Shown: positions 43,488 through 51,357 of the stretch, one piece after another | Layout: every line of letters starts with the position of its first letter | How positions within the stretch are numbered: the first letter of the stretch is position 1 | Assembly: GCA_045542355.1 (NCBI GenBank) | Contig: JAZQKX010000029.1 | Span: forward strand, 112,597 to 176,596 | Source: UMGS1532 sp045542355 | Lineage (GTDB): Bacteria > Bacillota > Clostridia > Oscillospirales > Acutalibacteraceae | Reading direction: 5' to 3' | DNA: 64,000 nt | Position numbers and translations under genes: made by a program | Notes under the pieces: generated by a model | The model's database searches: none | What the model saw: the letters and a program-made list of their open reading frames with translations, nothing else | Told to the model about the DNA's origin: nothing

Positions 43488-43766
43488 GTGTCTGTATTAA
43501 AGTCCAATATCAACGGAATAGGTGAACGCATGATAAAATGTCCCAAATGCGGTGGGGCTCATACCTTTAAGATTTTCTATACCAATGTATCCCTGTCTTG
43601 TCGCGGTATTTCGGTTTTACCCTTTAATCGTAAGTATACCGCCATTTGTTTAGGTTGCCAGGGTGTCTTTACTCTCGATGCTGAAAAAGGAAATAAATAC
43701 CTGCAAAATCGTGATATAGCACTCACCACGGATGATTTAAAATTAAGGACTGATAAAGATGCCTGA
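43488..43766 (+). CDS. zinc-ribbon protein
   Basis: A 92-residue protein with an N-terminal zinc ribbon: CPKCGG near residue 18 and CLGCQG near 57, separated by a beta-rich stretch. GTG 43488 lies behind AAAGAGGTGA; ATG 43530, which gives MIKCPKCGG and also has AGGTGA upstream, is an equally sensible start. Eight bases overlap the DUF1294 gene, so the two are co-translated. Function is unknown. Confidence 0.7.
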   Translation: MSVLKSNINGIGERMIKCPKCGGAHTFKIFYTNVSLSCRGISVLPFNRKYTAICLGCQGVFTLDAEKGNKYLQNRDIALTTDDLKLRTDKDA

Positions 43767-44031
43767 ACTTTTTAGAACTTTGCTATGTGTCATTGTAGCC
43801 GTGTCCCTTATTGGAGGATTTATGGTTGCTATTGACAAATATAACGCTATACATAACCTTTATAGAATAAGCGAAGCCACGTTGATGCTTTTCGGCGTGT
43901 GTGGCGGAGCCCTTACGATGTTTGCGATAATGAAGCTGATTCGCCACAAAACCCGAAAACCTAAATTTATGATAAGCTTTCCGTTGCTTTCTGTCTTACA
44001 TGTTATTATATTATTTTTATGCTACAGATAA
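43759..44031 (+). CDS. DUF1294 membrane protein
   Basis: A 90-residue protein with three hydrophobic segments (about 5-25, 40-58, 72-88). The order IDKY..., RISEATLMLFGVCGGALTMFAIMKLIRHKTRKPKF matches the DUF1294 pattern (DK, RxxE, GG, RHKT). The function of the family is unknown. It overlaps the zinc-ribbon gene and ends at a terminator. Confidence 0.85.
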   Translation: MPELFRTLLCVIVAVSLIGGFMVAIDKYNAIHNLYRISEATLMLFGVCGGALTMFAIMKLIRHKTRKPKFMISFPLLSVLHVIILFLCYR

Positions 44032-44037
44032 AAATAT

Positions 44038-44083
44038 AACCCCACACAACTTATTGCGCTGTGTGGGGTTCGCTTGTTTTTTT
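44038..44083 (+). terminator. terminator of the zinc-ribbon/DUF1294 pair
   Basis: An 11-bp perfect stem (44038-44048 / 44060-44070), then CGCTTG and seven T. Bases 44084-44258 are AT-rich, with only an AAC(T)TGC/ATAGTT-like small palindrome at about 44118-44136. Confidence 0.8.
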
Positions 44084-44271
44084 GACTATTAAATTATCTC
44101 TGTGAACGACCTATTTTCCTAACTTGCTATAGTTAGGTATAACCCTTTGCACAAGATGATTTATACCGTTCGTGGAAGTTTTGTTGATGTGATTATTTGA
44201 AATAGAGGGTCTTTTATTTTATATGATTATGTGTTAAAATTAAGATGAAAATAAAATCTGGAGGCATAATT

Positions 44272-44970
44272 ATGTGGAACGGAAAAATGAAGGCATTAAC
44301 TTTCAGCTATGACGACGGAGTGACTCAAGACCAGCGTTTGATTAAACTTTTTAATAAATATGACTTAAAGGCGACCTTTAATCTGAATTCCGAGCTTTTG
44401 GGAAAGGGCGGATATCTTGTCTGCGAGGATGTGACAGTGTCTCACGTAAAGCCAAGACCTTGCGAGATAAAGGATATATATGCAGGGCATGAGGTAGCAG
44501 CACATACCCTTACTCATCCATTTCTACCTAATTTAGATGACCAAGAAGTTATCCGTCAGGTTGAGGAAGACCGCAAAAACCTCTCGGAAATTTTGGGTTA
44601 TGAGGTTGTGGGTATGGCATACCCATGTGGCGGTGAAAACTATAACCAACATGTGGCAGAGCTTATAAAAAACAACACGGGCATAAAATACTGCCGTACC
44701 ATCCAGTCCAATCACAGCTTCGATTTACAGGAGGATTTACATATTTTCAAGCCCACCGTCTATCATCATGCGGAGTGGGAAAAAATGTTCGAGTTAGCAG
44801 AGCAGTTCATTGCACTTAAACCCGACAAGCCTCAGCTTTTCTACATTTGGGGTCATGCCTACGAATTCGATATCCACGGCACCTGGGAGAGGATGGAAGA
44901 ACTATGTCGGCTTATCTCGGGTCACGATGACATTTTCTACGGCACAAACAAAGAAACATTGTTGGGATAA
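44272..44970 (+). CDS. polysaccharide deacetylase family protein
   Basis: A 232-residue cytosolic-looking protein (no signal peptide) of the NodB-type deacetylase superfamily (carbohydrate esterase 4). Motif 1 is SYDDGV (catalytic base and metal Asp), motif 2 HTLTHP (metal His pair), and motif 3 AYPCGG. Family members remove acetyl groups from GlcNAc or chitin oligomers. The absence of export signals suggests an intracellular oligosaccharide substrate. The start is ATG 44272 after CTGGAGGC; it is monocistronic. Confidence 0.88.
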   Translation: MWNGKMKALTFSYDDGVTQDQRLIKLFNKYDLKATFNLNSELLGKGGYLVCEDVTVSHVKPRPCEIKDIYAGHEVAAHTLTHPFLPNLDDQEVIRQVEEDRKNLSEILGYEVVGMAYPCGGENYNQHVAELIKNNTGIKYCRTIQSNHSFDLQEDLHIFKPTVYHHAEWEKMFELAEQFIALKPDKPQLFYIWGHAYEFDIHGTWERMEELCRLISGHDDIFYGTNKETLLG

Positions 44971-44998
44971 CTAAGTAATTAATGGTATCGAATCAATA

Positions 44999-45033
44999 AA
45001 ATCCGCCTTGCTCATATCGGGCAAGGCGGATTT
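44999..45033. terminator. bidirectional terminator between the deacetylase and gpmI
   Basis: A 13-bp perfect stem (44999-45011 / 45021-45033) with A/T ends on both sides. Confidence 0.85.
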
Positions 45034-45047
45034 AGTAGTGCCATAAA

Positions 45048-46562
45048 TTATTTTATAAGGGATTCGCCGTTCATTTCGGCGGGTTTGTCGAGACCTAAAA
45101 TTTTAAGCATGGACGGGGCGATGTCGGCAAGTCTGCCGCCCTCACGAAGCTCGCAGGGATAGCCAACGACACAGAAAGGAACAGGGTTGGTGGTGTGAGG
45201 TGTGAAAGGATTGCCCTCGTCGTCGAACATAAAGTCGGCATTGCCGTGGTCAGCGGTGATAAGCACAGCGCCACCCATTTTGGTTGTGGCATCCACAACC
45301 TTGCCAACACATTCGTCCACCGCCTCAACAGCCTTTACAGCGGCATCAAAAATGCCTGTGTGACCAACCATGTCGCAGTTGGCGAAGTTGAGGATAACGG
45401 CGTCGTATTTTCCGGAAAGAATCTGTTCGCAAACCGCGTCGCATACGGGATATGCGCTCATCTCAGGTTGCAAATCAAAGGTGGGAACGTCGGGGGATTG
45501 AATAAGAATTCTGTCCTCTCCCTCGAAGGTCTTTTCCTCACCGCCGTTAAAGAAGAAGGTTACGTGGGCATATTTTTGGGTTTCGGCAATTCTAAGCTGG
45601 GTCATACCCTTTGAGGAGAGATATTCACCCAGAGTCATTTTAAGCTCCTCAGGAGGGAATGCAACCGATACGTTTGGCATGGTCTCGTCGTACTGGGTCA
45701 TACAAACGTAGGTTACAGGCAAGAAGCCTAACTTTCTCTCGAAGCCATCAAAATCCTCGTCAACAAAGGTACGGGTGAACTGACGGGCGCGGTCGGGACG
45801 GAAGTTAAAGGAAACAACGCTGTCTCCAGCCTTTATCATCCCGTTCTTATTAACAACTGTAGGCACGATAAACTCGTCGGTAACATCCTTAGAATAAGAT
45901 TCTTCCATAGCCTTAACAGGATCGGAAGCCTCAATGCCCTCGCCATAAACCATAGCAGCATAGGCTTTTTCAACGCGGTCCCAGGCAAAGTCGCGGTCCA
46001 TGGCGTAGTAACGGCCCATAACACTGGCAATTTCACCAACACCAAGTTCTGTCATTTTAGCCTGTAAATCCTTGATAAAGCCAACACCCGAGGTGGTGGA
46101 AACATCGCGTCCGTCCATAAGACAGTGTACGTAAACCTTTTTAAGTCCGTTCTTTTTAGCTAATTCCAGAAGTCCGTAAAGATGCTCAATGTGGCTATGA
46201 ACACCGCCGTCGGAAAGCAGACCGATAAAGTGAAGCGCTGAGTCGTTCTTCTTGCAGTTTTCAACTGCGTTTTTCAGAGCGTCGATATCGAAGAAGTCGC
46301 CGTCTGTGATAGACTTGGAAATCTTAACCAGCATCTGGTATACAACCCTACCCGCGCCGATGTTTGTGTGACCAACCTCGCTGTTGCCCATCTGACCGTC
46401 GGGAAGGCCAACGTCGAGACCTGAAGCACCAATAGTGGTAAAAGGATTTTCGGCAAAGAGCTTTGTAAGGTTAGGGGTGTTGGCAGCCTTGATTGCGTTA
46501 CCCTTAGCAACATCACGGATACCAAAACCGTCCATGATACATAAAACAACAGGTTTTTTCAT
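45048..46562 (-). CDS. gpmI: 2,3-bisphosphoglycerate-independent phosphoglycerate mutase
   Basis: A 504-residue manganese-dependent mutase (3-phosphoglycerate to 2-phosphoglycerate) of the alkaline-phosphatase superfamily. MDGFG starts the metal site, Ser61 in DGQMGNSEVGHTNIG is the phosphorylated nucleophile, and HGN / HTTNPVP near the end hold further metal ligands. It is the last gene of the reverse pgk-tpiA-gpmI operon, 65 bases after tpiA. Confidence 0.97.
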   Translation of the reverse strand: MKKPVVLCIMDGFGIRDVAKGNAIKAANTPNLTKLFAENPFTTIGASGLDVGLPDGQMGNSEVGHTNIGAGRVVYQMLVKISKSITDGDFFDIDALKNAVENCKKNDSALHFIGLLSDGGVHSHIEHLYGLLELAKKNGLKKVYVHCLMDGRDVSTTSGVGFIKDLQAKMTELGVGEIASVMGRYYAMDRDFAWDRVEKAYAAMVYGEGIEASDPVKAMEESYSKDVTDEFIVPTVVNKNGMIKAGDSVVSFNFRPDRARQFTRTFVDEDFDGFERKLGFLPVTYVCMTQYDETMPNVSVAFPPEELKMTLGEYLSSKGMTQLRIAETQKYAHVTFFFNGGEEKTFEGEDRILIQSPDVPTFDLQPEMSAYPVCDAVCEQILSGKYDAVILNFANCDMVGHTGIFDAAVKAVEAVDECVGKVVDATTKMGGAVLITADHGNADFMFDDEGNPFTPHTTNPVPFCVVGYPCELREGGRLADIAPSMLKILGLDKPAEMNGESLIK

Positions 46563-46627
46563 TATTTTAAAATTCCTTTCTCAAAAAAGGTGGGCTGTGT
46601 TTTTGTAACCACAGCCCCTTAAACTAC

Positions 46628-47395
46628 TTACTTACTAGCAGCCTTTACGATAACTGAGAAGTCCTCAGCCTTAAGGGAAGCGCCACCGATAAGACCGCCG
46701 TCAACGTGGTATTTTGCAACCAACTCATCAGCGTTCTTAGCGTTCATAGAGCCACCGTACTGAATTGTAACAGTTTCAGCAACATCCTTGCCATAAACTT
46801 CTGCGATAGCCTCACGAACGAAACCGTTACCCTCGTCAGCCTGCTCAGCAGTGGCGGTAACTCCTGTGCCGATAGCCCAAACAGGCTCGTAAGCGATGAT
46901 GATATTTTTGAGCTGGTCAGCGGATACGTTTGTAAGAGCCATCTTGGTCTGATATTTTAAAAGAGTCTCGGTGTAGCCAAGTTCTCTCTGCTCTAACGTT
47001 TCACCAACGCAAACGATGGCGGTGAGACCTGCGTTTACAGCGGCTAAGGTGCGAAGATTAACGGTCTGGTCGGTTTCACCGAAGTACTGTCTTCTCTCAC
47101 TGTGACCGATAACAACGTATTCAACACCTGCGGCGGTGAGCATTTCGGCAGAGATTTCACCTGTGTATGCGCCGCTTGCCTTAAAGTGTACGTTTTCAGC
47201 GCCAATTTTGATGTTAGAGCCTTTTGCTGCCTCAATAGCTGCGGCAATGTCGATGAAAGGAACGCAGAGAACTACATCACAGTCAGCACCCGCTACGAGG
47301 GGTTTCATTTCGTTTATAAGTGCAGTTGTTTCTGCGGGGGTTTTGTTCATTTTCCAGTTACCAGCGATAACTGCTTTGCGAAGCTGTTTATTCAT
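46628..47395 (-). CDS. tpiA: triose-phosphate isomerase
   Basis: A 255-residue (beta/alpha)8 enzyme interconverting dihydroxyacetone phosphate and glyceraldehyde-3-phosphate. The catalytic residues are in AGNWKMNK (Lys), VIGHSERR (His) and AYEPVWAIGTG (Glu); the GGASLK phosphate loop is near the C-terminus. The start is ATG 47395, with GGAGGAATAA upstream on the reverse strand; the longer frame to 47428 is not needed. Confidence 0.97.
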   Translation of the reverse strand: MNKQLRKAVIAGNWKMNKTPAETTALINEMKPLVAGADCDVVLCVPFIDIAAAIEAAKGSNIKIGAENVHFKASGAYTGEISAEMLTAAGVEYVVIGHSERRQYFGETDQTVNLRTLAAVNAGLTAIVCVGETLEQRELGYTETLLKYQTKMALTNVSADQLKNIIIAYEPVWAIGTGVTATAEQADEGNGFVREAIAEVYGKDVAETVTIQYGGSMNAKNADELVAKYHVDGGLIGGASLKAEDFSVIVKAASK

Positions 47396-47473
47396 TATTA
47401 TTCCTCCAAATTTATGTTTTATTAACATGCCAAGACACGGCAGGAACGCTACCGTGTCTGTGAGTTTATTAGT

Positions 47474-48664
47474 TTATTTCTCGTTGAGACAAGCAATACC
47501 GGGGAGAACCTTACCCTCGAGGTATTCGAGAGAAGCGCCGCCGCCTGTAGAGATGTGGGACATTTTGTCGGCAAAGCCAAGCTTTTGAACAGCTGCTGCG
47601 CTGTCGCCACCGCCGATGATGGAGATGGAGCCGGACTCGGCAACTGCATTGGCAACACCAACGGTACCATTAGCGAAGTTTGCCCATTCAGAAACGCCCA
47701 TTGGTCCGTTCCAGATAACAGTACCTGCGCCCTTTATAGCATTTGCAAAAAGTTCGGTGGTCTTAGGACCGATGTCAAGACCCATCCAACCGTCGGGAAT
47801 AGAGTCAGAAGAAACGGTCTTATGCTCGGTGTCCTTATCGTATTCGAGACCGATTTCATTGTCGAGGGGGAGAAGGAAGTTAACACCCTTTTCTTTTGCC
47901 TTAGCCATCATGGCTTTAGCATCCTCAAGTCTGTCTTCTTCGCAGATGGAAGTACCAATATTGTAACCCATAGCGCGGAAGAAGGTATAAGCCATACCGC
48001 CGCCGATGATGATGGTGTCGCACTTATCGATGAGATTGTTGATAACGCCAATCTTGTCGGAAACCTTAGCACCGCCGAGGATTGCAACCAAGGGACGCTT
48101 GGGATCTTCAAGAGCGCCACCGATGAAGTTGATTTCTTTCTGAATGAGGTAGCCACATACTGCGGGGAGATGGTCGGCTACACCTGCGGTAGAGGAGTGA
48201 GCTCTGTGGGCAGAACCGAAAGCATCGTTAACATAGATTTCAGCAAGTTCAGCAAACTTGCGGCTGAGTTCGGGGTCGTTCTTGGTTTCTCCTGCTTCAA
48301 AACGAACGTTCTCAAGGAGAAGAACTTCGCCCTCTTTAAGGTCAGCGGCAAGAGTCTTAGCGCTTTCGCCAACAACATCCTCTGCCATTTTAACCTCAAT
48401 TCCGAGAAGCTCAGAAAGACGAGCGGCAACAGGTTTCATAGAAAACTCAGGATTAACCTGACCCTTAGGTCTGCCTAAGTGGGAACAGAGGATAACCTTT
48501 GCACCGTTTTCCAGCAAATACTTGATTGTGGGGAGGGAAGCAACGATACGCTTATCGCTGGTGATAACACCGTCTTCCATCTTTACGTTGAAGTCGCAAC
48601 GAACAAGAACTTTCTTGCCTTTAACTTCAATGTCTTCAATAGACTTCTTGTTGAGAGCTGCCAT
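47474..48664 (-). CDS. pgk: phosphoglycerate kinase
   Basis: A 396-residue two-domain kinase making ATP from 1,3-bisphosphoglycerate. RCDFNVKMEDG opens the N-domain, SHLGRPKG and the GSAHRAHSST segment bind substrate, and GGAKVSDKI and the GGGDSAAAV loop bind nucleotide. The start is ATG 48664 (MAALNKKS) behind AAAGGATG. It is the first gene of the operon; a gap gene is not adjacent. Confidence 0.97.
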   Translation of the reverse strand: MAALNKKSIEDIEVKGKKVLVRCDFNVKMEDGVITSDKRIVASLPTIKYLLENGAKVILCSHLGRPKGQVNPEFSMKPVAARLSELLGIEVKMAEDVVGESAKTLAADLKEGEVLLLENVRFEAGETKNDPELSRKFAELAEIYVNDAFGSAHRAHSSTAGVADHLPAVCGYLIQKEINFIGGALEDPKRPLVAILGGAKVSDKIGVINNLIDKCDTIIIGGGMAYTFFRAMGYNIGTSICEEDRLEDAKAMMAKAKEKGVNFLLPLDNEIGLEYDKDTEHKTVSSDSIPDGWMGLDIGPKTTELFANAIKGAGTVIWNGPMGVSEWANFANGTVGVANAVAESGSISIIGGGDSAAAVQKLGFADKMSHISTGGGASLEYLEGKVLPGIACLNEK

Positions 48665-48710
48665 AGTTAAAACATCCTTTCGGTTTAATTGATAAATTTC
48701 TAACAATCAT

Positions 48711-48739
48711 ATTTTATACTAAAAGTTACCAATTTGCAA
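48711..48739 (-). promoter_or_regulatory. pgk-tpiA-gpmI promoter
   Basis: Reverse strand: TTGCAA (48739-48734), 17 bases, TAAAAT (48716-48711). Confidence 0.6.
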
Positions 48740-48788
48740 GTTTTTTGAGGCAACTTTTAAAATAAAAGCAAACTGAACAAAAATACCT

Positions 48789-48806
48789 TTAACACTATAG
48801 TGTTAA
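48789..48806. promoter_or_regulatory. perfect 18-base palindrome between trmL and pgk
   Basis: TTAACACTATAGTGTTAA, perfectly symmetric, lies 50 bases upstream of the pgk -35 box and 10 bases after the trmL stop. It could be an operator for the glycolysis operon. It could also be a trmL terminator, since AGGTATTTTT follows on the reverse strand. Confidence 0.6.
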
Positions 48807-48815
48807 TAAGTGATT

Positions 48816-49319
48816 TTATACATCCTCCCAACGGTAGTTGTGAAGCTGTCCGAAATTCTGAAGCTCAGGGAAATCCCATTGTCTCAATACCTCGTAGGTA
48901 GCAATGGCAACCGTGTTGGAAAGATTGAGACTTCGGGCGTTTCCCATCATAGGGAGCCGCACACAGCGGTCGGGGTTTTGGAGCAGCAGTTCCTCAGGCA
49001 GACCCTTGGTTTCTTTACCAAAGAAAAGATAACAGTTGTCGGGGTATTCCACATTGCTGTATACTTTACGAGCCTTTGTGGTGAAGTAGAAAAATTCACC
49101 CTTATTTTTAGATAGAAAATCCTCGAAATTATCGTAGTATGTGATATCGAGAAAATTCCAATAATCAAGCCCTGCCCGTTTTAGTTTTTTATCATCGATT
49201 TTAAAACCCATGGGTCCCACAAGATGAAGTCTCGCGCCTGTTGCGGCGCAGGTTCTTGCCACGTTACCCGTGTTCTGGGGGATTTCGGGCTCAACCATAA
49301 CTATGTTTATTATTGCCAT
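48816..49319 (-). CDS. trmL: tRNA (cytidine/uridine-2'-O-)-methyltransferase TrmL
   Basis: A 167-residue SPOUT (knotted) methyltransferase that 2'-O-methylates the wobble base 34 of leucine tRNAs using SAM. PEIPQNTGNVARTCAATGARLHLVGP at the N-terminus and the C-terminal knot sequences LFFGKETKGLP and LPMMGNARSLNLSNTVAIATYE are diagnostic. It begins two bases from the manA remnant. Confidence 0.95.
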   Translation of the reverse strand: MAIINIVMVEPEIPQNTGNVARTCAATGARLHLVGPMGFKIDDKKLKRAGLDYWNFLDITYYDNFEDFLSKNKGEFFYFTTKARKVYSNVEYPDNCYLFFGKETKGLPEELLLQNPDRCVRLPMMGNARSLNLSNTVAIATYEVLRQWDFPELQNFGQLHNYRWEDV

Positions 49320-49321
49320 TT

Positions 49322-49601
49322 TTACACTCCACTAACAATAAATTCTGCATTTCCCGTGATTTTGATTTCTCCTATATTTGCAGGTAGGAAAATGCTTTCA
49401 CCTGCTTTAACGCTGACTCCATCTATTTCGGCATTACCCCGCTTAAGCATAAAAGGGACTTAAAGCTTTCTCGGTCAACCATAACCGCTCCCTCACCCGA
49501 TACTTTCAATCGGTCGCAGGTGAATTCCGTAGTCGCGCTTTAACTCTGTCGTCACCCCAGAGATAATCCTTAAGAGCGAGTTTTGGTTTTATAGGGTACA
49601 T
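49322..49601 (-). pseudogene. manA: remnant of a mannose-6-phosphate isomerase gene
   Basis: Reading from ATG 49601 on the reverse strand gives MYPIKPKLALKDYLWGDDRVK, the typical N-terminus of class I ManA, and then a stop after about 31 codons. The 3' part encodes AEIDGVSVKAGESIFLPANIGEIKITG, the typical ManA C-terminal cupin end, terminating at 49324. Most of the gene (some 700 bases in intact relatives) is missing, and a GGGG run near 49439 shifts the frame in the C-terminal part. The gene is dead; the deletion probably happened locally, because both ends remain in order. Confidence 0.8.
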
Positions 49602-49668
49602 AACTCCACCTCTAAAATACTCTTGTATAATTATACAGCTAACCTCACAAATTTTCAATATTAAAATA

Positions 49669-49713
49669 AAAATGAGTAGTAAATACCGAAATGTGATGTT
49701 TACTGCTCATTTT
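49669..49713 (-). terminator. terminator of the small secreted protein gene
   Basis: A 15-bp stem with one G-U (49713-49699 / 49683-49669) followed by TTTTATTTTAA on the reverse strand. Confidence 0.85.
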
Positions 49714-49717
49714 ATTT

Positions 49718-50089
49718 CTAATTTATACATTTGGCGCAAGGTTCGAATGTTTTTTCAGCGCTAACTAAGTTAATTACTGTGGCATTTTTACCCGCACATG
49801 TCCTGCGGTTGTGATATTTTAATCCGTAAGGGGTGATATATACTGTTTTTTCGGAAATTTCTGTGGATACAGCATCGGTATAGGAAACATACGGCTCAGA
49901 GCTTACTATACCTACATCGGTATTACTTACAGTATATGATGTTGTAGCACCCTGGGAGGTAGGTTTAGTTTCTACCGTGACATTAATGTTGGGGGAATAT
50001 TCGGTTGCAAACAACTTTACAGTGATAGCGGTAATACCGCAAAGCATAAAAATTAAAGTGATAGTAATGGTTATTAGATATTTTTTCAT
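49718..50089 (-). CDS. membrane-anchored small protein with Ada-like Cys/His motif
   Basis: A 123-residue protein with an N-terminal hydrophobic anchor (about 5-27), a Ser/Thr-rich stretch, and a C-terminal motif TPYGLKYHNRRTCAG...EKTFEPCAKC. The H-x4-C plus CxxC spacing resembles the Ada-type zinc-binding fold found at the end of many secreted clostridial proteins. I know no function. It is translated just after the terminator of the second structured leader RNA, so expression probably depends on that leader. Confidence 0.75.
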   Translation of the reverse strand: MKKYLITITITLIFMLCGITAITVKLFATEYSPNINVTVETKPTSQGATTSYTVSNTDVGIVSSEPYVSYTDAVSTEISEKTVYITPYGLKYHNRRTCAGKNATVINLVSAEKTFEPCAKCIN

Positions 50090-50105
50090 AAAGTTTGCAA
50101 CCCCC

Positions 50106-50278
50106 TAAAAATAAAAAAGTGCGCCCCGAGAGACGCACCGAAAAAGTGTTTCTCTAAGTCGCCAAACTTATTACTTTCTGTCCCATATACGGAAAAAAGC
50201 AGAGAAAACACTTTTTACCAAAAGTATTTTTCCGCACGGGGGGACAGAAATATTAAAATTAGAAAGTTAAAGTTTGGC
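50106..50278 (-). ncRNA. structured leader RNA with pseudoknot and terminator (copy 2; riboswitch-like)
   Basis: Reverse strand, 5' end near 50280. P1 is 9 bp (50278-50270 / 50169-50161), P2 10 bp (50250-50241 / 50184-50175), P3 8 bp (50234-50227 / 50197-50190). The apical hairpin P4 (50225-50220 / 50215-50210) has GGTA in its loop. The apical 3' strand 50216-50201 pairs with the tail 50155-50141 outside P1 (15 pairs, one bulge). The tail AGAGA can instead pair with TCTCT in the terminator arm. The terminator GTGCG...CGCAC plus T6 follows at about 50134-50108. TTTTTCGGTGCGT, CGCACTTTTTTATTTT and GGTAAAAA are identical to copy 1 at 5345-5491. Confidence 0.65.
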
Positions 50279-50284
50279 AAGGCT

Positions 50285-50313
50285 ATTATATCACAGTCTT
50301 TTATATTTATCAA
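50285..50313 (-). promoter_or_regulatory. promoter of leader RNA copy 2
   Basis: Reverse strand: TTGATA (50313-50308), 17 bases, TATAAT (50290-50285). The predicted start lies at the foot of helix P1, as for copy 1. Confidence 0.75.
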
Positions 50314-50339
50314 GCAAATAAAAAGAGTATGAGTAACCC

Positions 50340-50368
50340 TTGCAACAAATTGCACAAAATGCTATAAT
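50340..50368 (+). promoter_or_regulatory. promoter of the CDF gene
   Basis: TTGCAA (50340-50345), 17 bases, TATAAT (50363-50368); AGAGGAGT follows before ATG 50399. Confidence 0.75.
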
Positions 50369-50398
50369 AATCTAACAATAAAACAAGAGGAGTAATCT

Positions 50399-51292
50399 AT
50401 GAACTCAACAAAAAAGATTCTGATAGCATTCGTTTTAAATCTGTTTTTTTCCTTATTTGAATTTGTTGGCGGTGCCATCACGGGAAGTGTTGCAATTCTT
50501 TCCGACGCTCTTCACGACTTAGGGGACGCGGCCGCAATAGGTGTTTCCTGTTTTTTGGAAAAGAGAAGCACCAAAAAGCCTGATAAGACTCACACCTACG
50601 GTTACGCTCGATATTCTGTGCTTGGCAGTTTAATCAGCACTTTTATCTTGATTTTCGGCTCGGCGGTTGTTGTTTATAATGCCGTAATGAGAATCATAAA
50701 CCCTGTGGAAATCAATAAAAACGGAATGATAATCTTTGCTGTAGTGGGCTTGATTGTCAACTCCTGCGCGGCGTTTTTCACAAGCCATGGAGAATCACTC
50801 AACCAAAAGGCGGTAAATCTCCACATGCTTGAGGATGTCCTGGGTTGGGCAGTGGTGCTTATAGGCGCTGTTATGATTAAATTCACAAATTTCTATATAA
50901 TCGACCCGATTATGTCCATCGGTGTTGCAGTGTTTATTCTTGTTAGTGCGCTGATTCATCTCAAAGAAGCCTTTGATTTATTTATGGAAAAGGCTCCCCA
51001 CGGCATCAACTCAGATGAACTTACTCAACATATTTTAAGTATTGAGGGTGTCGAGGGTGTCCACCATCTTCATCTTTGGAGTATGGATGGCATAAACAAC
51101 TATGCCACAATGCATATCGTCACCGATTCTAAGACAAGTGAAATCAAGAAAAAGGTAAAAGAGGAACTGAGAGAGCATAATATATGCCACGCCACTCTGG
51201 AACTTGAAAAAAGCGGTGAGAAGTGCTCTGAGGAATGTTGCCAGCCTTCACACGAGCACCATTCACATCACCATCATCACCATCATCATTAA
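50399..51292 (+). CDS. cation diffusion facilitator (zinc exporter)
   Basis: A 297-residue inner-membrane antiporter that exports Zn2+ or similar metals against protons. Six hydrophobic helices; metal site residues in LSDALHDLGDA (helix 2, HxxxD) and HMLEDVLGW (helix 5, HxxxD). A cytosolic C-terminal domain begins near residue 210 (HHLHLWSMDG). The protein ends in a histidine-rich tail (HEHHSHHHHHHHH) after a CxxxCC cluster, a likely metal sensor or buffer. It is divergent from leader RNA copy 2, whose gene product also has a metal-type Cys/His motif. Confidence 0.95.
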   Translation: MNSTKKILIAFVLNLFFSLFEFVGGAITGSVAILSDALHDLGDAAAIGVSCFLEKRSTKKPDKTHTYGYARYSVLGSLISTFILIFGSAVVVYNAVMRIINPVEINKNGMIIFAVVGLIVNSCAAFFTSHGESLNQKAVNLHMLEDVLGWAVVLIGAVMIKFTNFYIIDPIMSIGVAVFILVSALIHLKEAFDLFMEKAPHGINSDELTQHILSIEGVEGVHHLHLWSMDGINNYATMHIVTDSKTSEIKKKVKEELREHNICHATLELEKSGEKCSEECCQPSHEHHSHHHHHHHH

Positions 51293-51297
51293 AACAT

Positions 51298-51332
51298 AAA
51301 AAGCAGATGAGACTGGCTCATCTGCTTTTTTG
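51298..51332 (+). terminator. terminator of the CDF gene
   Basis: A 13-bp stem (51298-51310 / 51317-51330) ending in TTTTTT. Confidence 0.88.
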
Positions 51333-51357
51333 TGTGTTTAAAGCGCCTAAATCCTGA

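Noticed and set aside
47555..48478. A 307-residue forward frame
   Set aside because: It is the exact antisense of pgk, without a ribosome site; pgk is certain.
50399..51292. Artificial His-tag at the end of the CDF protein
   Set aside because: The histidine run is embedded in a longer natural Cys/His-rich tail typical of zinc exporters.
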